From Albidovulum sp. (GTDB lineage: Bacteria; Pseudomonadota; Alphaproteobacteria; Rhodobacterales; Rhodobacteraceae), in contig JAPPFL010000025.1 in NCBI GenBank assembly GCA_028823855.1, forward strand, positions 36,910 through 100,909: a stretch of DNA of 64,000 bases, in the 5' to 3' direction. Below, piece after piece: positions 58,912 through 64,000 of this stretch. A program made the translations under genes and the position numbers. Within the stretch, counting starts at the first letter, position 1, and the number at the start of each line of letters is the position of its first letter. The notes beneath the pieces were generated by a model, which saw only the letters and a program-made list of their open reading frames with translations, had not been told where the DNA came from and did no database searches.

Positions 58912-59628
58912 TCATTTGCTTTTCCTTGCCGCTTCGCGAGTCGTGCGAAGAACGTTCTCCATATGATCTGCCATCGCCTTTCTCGCCAATTCCGGTTCGG
59001 CGGCGCGGACCGCCGCGACAATGACTTTGTGATCTTCCAGGGATCCAGCGAGTACCGACGGTGTTTCCGATGCAAGATGACGGAACTCTTGGCCCAGCAT
59101 GTTGAGGGACTGCGCGGCCCTCATTAGAAACGGATTGGTTGCCATCATCGCAAGGCGGTCGTGGAAAATCGTATCGACCGTTCTATATTCTGCGGCGTCT
59201 CCGAGCGACCCCGCCTGAGCCGTCAGCAATTCCTCAAGATGACCTAAATCTTCGGGCATCGCCTGATGCGCGGCGAGAGCTGCGATTTCTCCTTCGATTA
59301 GGCGCCTGGCCTCGTAGAGTTTGTCGACTGTCACGGACTCGAGAGTCAAAAAGAAAGTCAGGGGTTGCAGCAAGTCTGTCGCATCTAGCCTTGATACGAA
59401 AATTCCGCCGCCGTGATTAATTTCGACGACGCCGAGAGCGCTAAGGGCGCTGAGAGCCTCCCTGATCGTTGGTCGACTGACACCAAATCTTTCCGCGAGC
59501 TGACGCTCCGACGGAAGCCGGTCGCCCGAATTCAGCTTTCCCGCTTTCACAAAGCCGAGCAGCCGGTCCACGATTATCGTTGCGACGTTCTCGCGCTGGA
59601 TTGGTTCAATGGCTAATGTCTCTGCCAA
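58912..59628 (-). CDS. FadR-subfamily GntR transcriptional regulator
   Basis: A 238-residue regulator with an N-terminal winged helix (LAERFGVSRPTIREALSAL, about residues 45-63) and a C-terminal helical FCD ligand-binding domain with conserved metal-binding positions (for example FHDRL and DHMENV). Such proteins usually repress sugar-acid or organic-acid genes until the ligand binds. The TTG start at 59628 lies five bases after GGAGG, a convincing site. It is divergent from the enolase-superfamily and permease genes and probably controls both arms of the locus. Confidence 0.9.
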   Translation of the reverse strand: MAETLAIEPIQRENVATIIVDRLLGFVKAGKLNSGDRLPSERQLAERFGVSRPTIREALSALSALGVVEINHGGGIFVSRLDATDLLQPLTFFLTLESVTVDKLYEARRLIEGEIAALAAHQAMPEDLGHLEELLTAQAGSLGDAAEYRTVDTIFHDRLAMMATNPFLMRAAQSLNMLGQEFRHLASETPSVLAGSLEDHKVIVAAVRAAEPELARKAMADHMENVLRTTREAARKSK

Positions 59629-59658
59629 TCTCTACCTCCGCCCGTCGATCGATCGGGC

Positions 59659-59682
59659 AATTGGTCTGACAACCTGTTGACT
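59659..59682. promoter_or_regulatory. Candidate FadR/LldR-type operator and adjoining -35 box
   Basis: AATTGGTCTGACAACC (59659-59674) resembles the LldR/PdhR-type site, whose consensus I recall as a TGGT half-site and an ACCA half-site around two or three bases; one arm is imperfect. A TTGACT (59677-59682) next to it could be the -35 of the plus-strand promoter. The place between regulator and target genes supports the reading. Confidence 0.5.
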
Positions 59683-59730
59683 TACCATAGGGCGCGGTGC
59701 TAGTCAAGTAACCGAGCGGGAGAATTACGA

Positions 59731-60858
59731 ATGAAGATTAACCGGATTGACTCTTGGGTCCTGCGCTATCCCGACGCGAACGATCACGGCGAATGGCGGC
59801 TGACCGTTTTTGCGCGTGTGGAAACGGCCGACGGGATTATCGGCTGGGGCGAAGGCATAGCAATGTGGCCGGAGGCGTGCCGGGCCACGAAGCTCTTGAT
59901 TGACGAGGCTTTTGGACCGCTGCTCCTTGAGGCGGGCGACATAACTGTTGCCCAGGCGTGGGAGCTGATGAGGGCGCATTGCTGGTGGTACGGCGAAGGC
60001 GGAATCGCATGCTTTGCGTACTCCGCTCTCGACATGGCGCTTTGGGACGCGGACGGCCAAACGCAGGGCAAACCGATCCACCAACTTCTCGGCGGCTGGA
60101 AGCGGCGCCGCATACCCGCCTTTGCATGCAACCATGTCAACAAGCCGACAAATCAAGAAAATATCGACGAGGTAGTCGGATTCAAGGAGGCCGGGTACAA
60201 AGGCGTCAAGCTGGGTTTCGCCAAGCGCGGACTTTCGAACATAGGACGCGATCCTGCAAACGACATCGTCTTTATTCGTGACCTTCGCAAATCTGTCGGC
60301 GACGATTTCGAAATCCTGGTCGATGCTGGACAAGGGGTCAGTTGGGACCTGTGTACGGCGATCAACACGGTAAAGGCCATGGCCGAATTCGGCATCGGGT
60401 GGATAGAAGAGCCTTTCTATCCTACTAGGCTGAACGCCCATCGAGCGTTGAAGCAGGCTGTCGACGTGCCAATTGCGATGGGCGAGCGCGAATTCACTGT
60501 TACGGACTACCAGAGGTTGATTGATTCCGAAGCCTGCGACGTTTTGGGAGTGGATCCCGGCCGAACGGAAGGCATCTCCGGTTGGCAGCGGATTGACCGT
60601 TTTGCTTCCTCCGCCGGCCTGACGATGAACGCGCATGCTTGGAGCACAGCGGTAACAACTGCAGCCAGTTTGCACTTGTCGGTCGCTTCGCCGAATGCCA
60701 AGCTGCTTGAACTTAAGCCGTTCCCGGTTAGTGTTCAGACGGAACTCGTGTCCGAGCCGATCCGGCACAAGAACGGCTGGGTGGAGGCAATCGACAGACC
60801 GGGACTCGGTATCGAGGTGAACGAGGAGTTGGTTCGGGATCTATCATTAGAATCTTGA
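59731..60858 (+). CDS. Mandelate racemase/muconate lactonizing enzyme family (enolase superfamily), probable sugar-acid dehydratase
   Basis: A 375-residue enolase-superfamily enzyme. The capping domain comes first; the barrel has the lysine segment GVKLGFAKRG (about 155-164), metal ligands in LVDAGQG, WIEEPF and AMGERE, and a catalytic histidine in MNAHAWST. The pattern of a His opposite a Lys fits acid-sugar dehydratases of the mandelate racemase subgroup, which remove water from aldonic or uronic acids. The exact substrate is not readable. It leads the plus-strand operon with the permease gene 12 bp downstream. Confidence 0.87.
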   Translation: MKINRIDSWVLRYPDANDHGEWRLTVFARVETADGIIGWGEGIAMWPEACRATKLLIDEAFGPLLLEAGDITVAQAWELMRAHCWWYGEGGIACFAYSALDMALWDADGQTQGKPIHQLLGGWKRRRIPAFACNHVNKPTNQENIDEVVGFKEAGYKGVKLGFAKRGLSNIGRDPANDIVFIRDLRKSVGDDFEILVDAGQGVSWDLCTAINTVKAMAEFGIGWIEEPFYPTRLNAHRALKQAVDVPIAMGEREFTVTDYQRLIDSEACDVLGVDPGRTEGISGWQRIDRFASSAGLTMNAHAWSTAVTTAASLHLSVASPNAKLLELKPFPVSVQTELVSEPIRHKNGWVEAIDRPGLGIEVNEELVRDLSLES

Positions 60859-60870
60859 GGCAGACCGAGC

Positions 60871-61857
60871 ATGAAGATGAAATTCAGTACCCAGCGTCGC
60901 GTAGGCAAGCACAAGGAGTTTCTTTCGAGCGACCTTGCCGGGGTAGTTGTTCTCGGAATCCTATTTTTCGGCCTAATTATCGTTTTCTCGGTGCTTTCCC
61001 CATACTTCCTTAAGGTCAATAACTTGCTTAGGATCGGCACCAACATGGCCGTCATAGGGCTGATGGCGGTTGTTGGAACTCCGGTAATCATCGCCGGAGC
61101 TCTTGATCTTTCGGTTGCAGCGATCGCGGGGCTAGCGGGCGTACTGGTCGCCTTGCTCAGCCTTGCCGGCATCAACATCTGGGTAGCGGCTATTCTCGCC
61201 GTGGCAATTTGCGGCGCAATCGGCGGTGCCAACGGCCTTCTCGTAACTCGACTCAAGCTCAATTCGCTGATTGTGACATTGGGCACGATGAGCATAATCA
61301 CGGGCGCGGCACTGGTGCTGACGAACGGTCTGACCAAGCCACTAATTGAACCGGGCTTCAATTGGCTAGGATCCGGCAGACTAGCGGGAATTCCGTTTCC
61401 GCTCGTTGCCATGCTCGTTTTTTCCGTCGTTCTCTGGTGGATTCTCGCCCGTACCAAATTCGGGCGCGAAGTCTATGCGGCTGGCGGAAATGCCGATGCT
61501 AGTCGCCTCATGGGAGTAAACGTCGAGCGGATTCAGCTAGCGCTCTATATTGCCTCGGGAGCCGTGGGCGCTCTCGCAGGCATTATTCTGGCTGCAATGC
61601 TAGGAGCGGCGGCGCCGAACGCCGCAGGTCAGCAGCTGCTTACCGTGATCGCAGCAATTATTCTCGGAGGCACTAGCCTATACGGAGGCCGCGGATCGAT
61701 TTGGGGTACGGTTCTGGCCGTGCTGATTTTGGGAACCCTAAACAACGGTCTTACGCTACTTGACGTGTCTAGTTTCTGGCAGGACATCACTCGCGGCAGC
61801 GTACTAATTCTTGCAGTGGCCTTCGATCAAATAAGGACTCGGGCGGCAGGTTCATAG
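60871..61857 (+). CDS. Sugar ABC transporter permease, CUT2 (RbsC) type
   Basis: A 328-residue membrane protein with eight to ten helices and the RbsC hallmarks GGALD-like IIAGALDLSVAAIAGLAGV, LIVTLGTMSIITGAAL and AAIILGGTSLYGGRGSIWGT. It is the missing membrane subunit for the ATPase and binding protein encoded on the other strand, since no second CUT2 permease occurs in the window. It is probably co-transcribed with the enolase-superfamily gene. Confidence 0.9.
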   Translation: MKMKFSTQRRVGKHKEFLSSDLAGVVVLGILFFGLIIVFSVLSPYFLKVNNLLRIGTNMAVIGLMAVVGTPVIIAGALDLSVAAIAGLAGVLVALLSLAGINIWVAAILAVAICGAIGGANGLLVTRLKLNSLIVTLGTMSIITGAALVLTNGLTKPLIEPGFNWLGSGRLAGIPFPLVAMLVFSVVLWWILARTKFGREVYAAGGNADASRLMGVNVERIQLALYIASGAVGALAGIILAAMLGAAAPNAAGQQLLTVIAAIILGGTSLYGGRGSIWGTVLAVLILGTLNNGLTLLDVSSFWQDITRGSVLILAVAFDQIRTRAAGS

Positions 61858-61942
61858 GTTTTCGCACAAGAGGCTATCCGAAAAAGGAATTCGTGCTTCG
61901 CTACAGCGTGAATTTCGGTTGCATTTGTCGGTCAACTCGAAC

Positions 61943-62062
61943 TTAAAATCTGATCAATGGGGCATGAAAGCGGCGGTCGAGTTCTTCATTCGCTTTCGCA
62001 TGCAGCGCGGTCAGGAATTTCCGAATCTTGTATGGCCTAGTTAGGCTCTCGCCATTGGCCAT
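61943..62062 (-). pseudogene. Group II intron reverse transcriptase, N-terminal stub
   Basis: From ATG 62062 the minus strand encodes 39 residues, of which the first 33 (MANGESLTRPYKIRKFLTAL, then HAKANEELDRRFHA) match the start of group II intron-encoded reverse transcriptases as I know them. After that the sequence becomes unrelated and stops at 61943. All catalytic reverse-transcriptase motifs are missing. The break near 61960 marks a deletion of the rest of the intron. Confidence 0.82.
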
Positions 62063-62624
62063 GCCTTGCCTCCATTTCCATTCCATTTCCTAAGTCAAGC
62101 CCCTTCCCTCGACCGGCACTGCCCGGCGTCCTCAGTCATACGAGCCTGTCCGCCACCCTGTCGGCCCGGCCCGACCCTCGCGGGTTGCCGGTTGGCGTGT
62201 GCCCGCCACCGACAGGGCTTCCCGTGTTGCTACGCCTTCCATCTTCCGTGCATTCCAACGCCACTACCCCGACGGGAACGGCCCGGTGCATCTGTCGTTT
62301 GCTTCCCGAACCGCCATTGGTCTTCCTCTGGTTTCAGGAGGGTCGAACCCCGCAGCGCCTTTCTCGAGGCCTGCTCAGCGTCCATTCTCGTTCCGGCCTG
62401 CACGTTTGCTACGCTGCTCAACGCGGCCCGTTTTCACGGGAGAGATTCAGACCATGTCTTTGCCTCGATGCCGCGCCCCGGCTGCTATCAACCGAAAGCG
62501 ACAATTTTTGGGTGGGGTTCGCACCCGCTGTCGATGGTTTTAATGGCACCGGTTTCTGGCGATTCGCCGCGCCTTTTGTCGGGACGTATTTGCACTCTGG
62601 TCGCGTTCGTATGTCTCCGGGCAC
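61943..62624 (-). mobile_element. 5' fragment of a group II intron
   Basis: Read on the minus strand, this GC-rich, hairpin-rich stretch leads from a GTGCCC at 62624 (a plausible GUGYG-like intron 5' end) to the reverse-transcriptase stub. The stretch just before the stub (GAGGGAAGGGGCTTGAC, GGGTCGGGCCGGG and similar) has the feel of the RNA domains that precede such ORFs. The 3' part, including domains V and VI, is gone, so it cannot splice. The exact 5' boundary is an estimate. Confidence 0.7.
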
Positions 62625-62629
62625 TAGGT

Positions 62630-63506
62630 AGGCGCAGGACCGACTGCATCGTGCGCATCGACGTTCCGAACAGGGGTTCCCGTGCGCAAGGAGGAGCGCG
62701 AAGGGGTGGCCGGCAAGCATGAAGACGGCGCGTCGAGGACCCGCGAGGCGAAGGTTATCTCGATCTACACGGCGGACGGCCGAAACCCGAAGACCGGGGA
62801 CCCGCGGAAGGATCCCGGCTCCGACATCCGCAGCGGCTTTATCGACAGCGCGGCGGCCGGGGCCGGCAGCAGCGGAAACACCGGGTTCGGGAAGCGCCTG
62901 GAGCGGGAGGCGGAGCGGTACGGCCTGTTCGCGGCGAAGGAACTGGTGGTGATCTCCGACGGCGCAAGCTGGATCCGGAATGTCTGCGAAGAGCTCTTCT
63001 CCGGCCGAGCCGCCACTTGCATCCTCGATTTATTCCAAGTCTCGGAATACTTGTCCGACGGGCTGAAAGCAATCCTTCTGGACGGGGCCGAGCGCAGGCA
63101 GCGCTTCGAAGCGGACAAGGCAAGGCTGAAGGACAATCGGGTCTCGACAGTCATCGCCGGTCTCCGGCCTCATTCCGACCGGCACGAGGACGTGGCGAAA
63201 TGCGTGAGATACATGGAGGCGAACGCCGGCCGCATGCAGTACGGAACATGCATTGAGCGGGGCCCGCACGTCGGAAGCGGCGTTGCGGAATGCGCCAGTC
63301 GCAGCCTCGTATGCATGCGACTAAAGCGGCCCGGCAACCAATGGTCGGTCGCGGGGGCAAATGCCATTCTGACTCTGAAGACCTGCGTCGAGAACAACCG
63401 CTGGGCAGACTTCCTGAACTGGAATGCGGCTCAATCAAAAATGGCCAGACCACAGTTTACGGGATACACGCGGAGAGCATCTGTGTTTCGAGTCAAGGGG
63501 TTTTGA
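62630..63506 (+). pseudogene. ISKra4-family transposase remnant (N-terminus lost, frameshift)
   Basis: From 62682 an open frame of 274 codons matches the C-terminal half of ISKra4-type transposases: VRKEEREGVAGKHEDG, IYTADGRNPKTG, VISDGASWIRNV and late LKRPGNQWSVAGANAIL. Just upstream a second frame reads DCIVRID, which would join to GTGVPVRKEE if the four bases TTCC at 62664-62667 were removed. The N-terminal half is absent, and the group II intron fragment abuts at 62624. The element is therefore inactive. Confidence 0.8.
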
Positions 63507-63674
63507 ATAATTTTAGCGTTTTCGCGACAATTTATACACAGCTTTCCACGGCTTTCCCACAGCGGTTCCGGTTCCGTCGATGTAACCAGGGTTCCGGAAT
63601 TCGACGAAACCGTCCGATTCGAAACCGGCCCCGGCGGGCCGATGGGTTTGGCGGTCTCCCGTCCGTCGCCGGCC
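63507..63674. other. Gap between two transposase remnants
   Basis: No gene is recognisable in this 168-bp stretch. It probably contains the ends of the flanking insertion sequences, but I could not identify a pair of terminal inverted repeats. Confidence 0.4.
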
Positions 63675-63940
63675 TCAGGACGAGGCCGGGCGGCACTCTT
63701 CCCATTCGCGACCGTCCCCCCGCAGGACATTGGCCAGAACCGCCAGCTTCCTTATCACGGCCACGATCGCGACCACGTGCTTGTTGCCCCTGTCGACGAG
63801 CCGATCGTAAAGTGCCGCCATATCGGCATTGTGCCACATGGCGCTCATGGCCGCCATGTAGTGCAGGCGCAGCGGCCGACGGGCGCGACGCCGAGCAGCG
63901 ACGCCGCCTGGCGGTTGCCGATCGACCCCGGCTCGGGCAT
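63675..63940 (-). pseudogene. IS110-family transposase remnant (C-terminal part, internal deletion)
   Basis: From ATG 63940 one minus-strand frame reads MPEPGSIGNRQAASLLGVAPV, the start of the IS110 transposase C-terminal domain. A second frame then continues with LHYMAAMSAMWHNADMAAL, YDRLVDRG and IVAVIRKLAVLANVLRGDG to the stop at 63675. The two parts are in different frames, and the roughly 25-30 residues that normally lie between GVAPV and the LYMAAL motif are missing. In the first frame a TGA lies just upstream of the ATG. It is a dead fragment. Confidence 0.78.
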
Positions 63941-64000
63941 CCAGCCTCAGACGTCCTGACCTCATATCGGATTTTCTACGGTTTGTTTGAGCCTTTCCCG

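Noticed and set aside
62066..62722. Long open frame on the plus strand with high GC
   Set aside because: The protein has no domain-like sequence, and the minus strand reads as the 5' part of a group II intron, which explains the base composition.
63532..63540. TTATACACA, close to a DnaA box
   Set aside because: A single copy with one mismatch, no AT-rich unwinding region, no further boxes and no dnaA or parAB nearby; not an origin.

Overview
The window reads as a chromosomal segment of an alphaproteobacterium. The main pointers are the complete 14-subunit respiratory complex I cluster (separate nuoC and nuoD, a small DUF5337-like membrane gene between nuoE and nuoF) followed directly by birA, coaX and rnj, an order I know from alphaproteobacteria. 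Long glnE, a TRAP transporter and leucine-type acyl-CoA catabolism fit the same picture. No rRNA, tRNA or CRISPR was found. Several starts are GTG or TTG behind good Shine-Dalgarno sites.

Layout. 1-4301 (minus): a PotABCD-type ABC importer whose last gene overlaps a nucleoside hydrolase cut by the window edge. 4697-7865 (minus): glmS and glmU for UDP-GlcNAc synthesis. 7994-9947 (plus): a HAD phosphatase and a DegT-family aminotransferase. 10105-16830 (plus): a leucine/isovalerate degradation cluster (isovaleryl-CoA dehydrogenase, methylcrotonyl-CoA carboxylase beta and alpha, methylglutaconyl-CoA hydratase) with a BKACE-family enzyme inserted. 16868-19936 (minus): glnE. 20457-23359 (minus): a TRAP transporter whose binding-protein gene carries an in-frame TAA. 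23736-26114 (minus): an alpha-E / circularly permuted ATP-grasp pair.

26471-31834: a sensory and partner-switching module, made of a response regulator with a PP2C output, an RsbW-like kinase, a periplasmic binding protein, a TorS-like histidine kinase, and a convergent STAS antagonist. A gap of about 1.1 kb follows, then 32994-50875: nuoA-N, birA, coaX, rnj. A DMT exporter follows at 50979.

52032-61857 is a sugar or sugar-acid catabolic locus. On the minus strand it has two SDRs, a TIM-barrel isomerase, a Gfo/Idh/MocA oxidoreductase, a CUT2-type ATPase, its binding protein and a FadR-type regulator. Divergent on the plus strand are an enolase-superfamily enzyme and the matching permease. 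61943-64000 is a mobile-element graveyard: the 5' part of a group II intron with its reverse transcriptase cut after about 35 codons, an ISKra4-type transposase remnant, and an IS110-type remnant.

The observations most worth following are: (i) the TorT/TorS-like sensor wired next to a complete partner switch lacking a sigma factor; (ii) a strong perfect stem-loop just downstream of the binding-protein gene in all three transport operons; (iii) the nonsense codon in the TRAP binding protein; (iv) the BKACE gene inside the leucine cluster, with no HMG-CoA lyase; (v) the nested intron/IS remnants.
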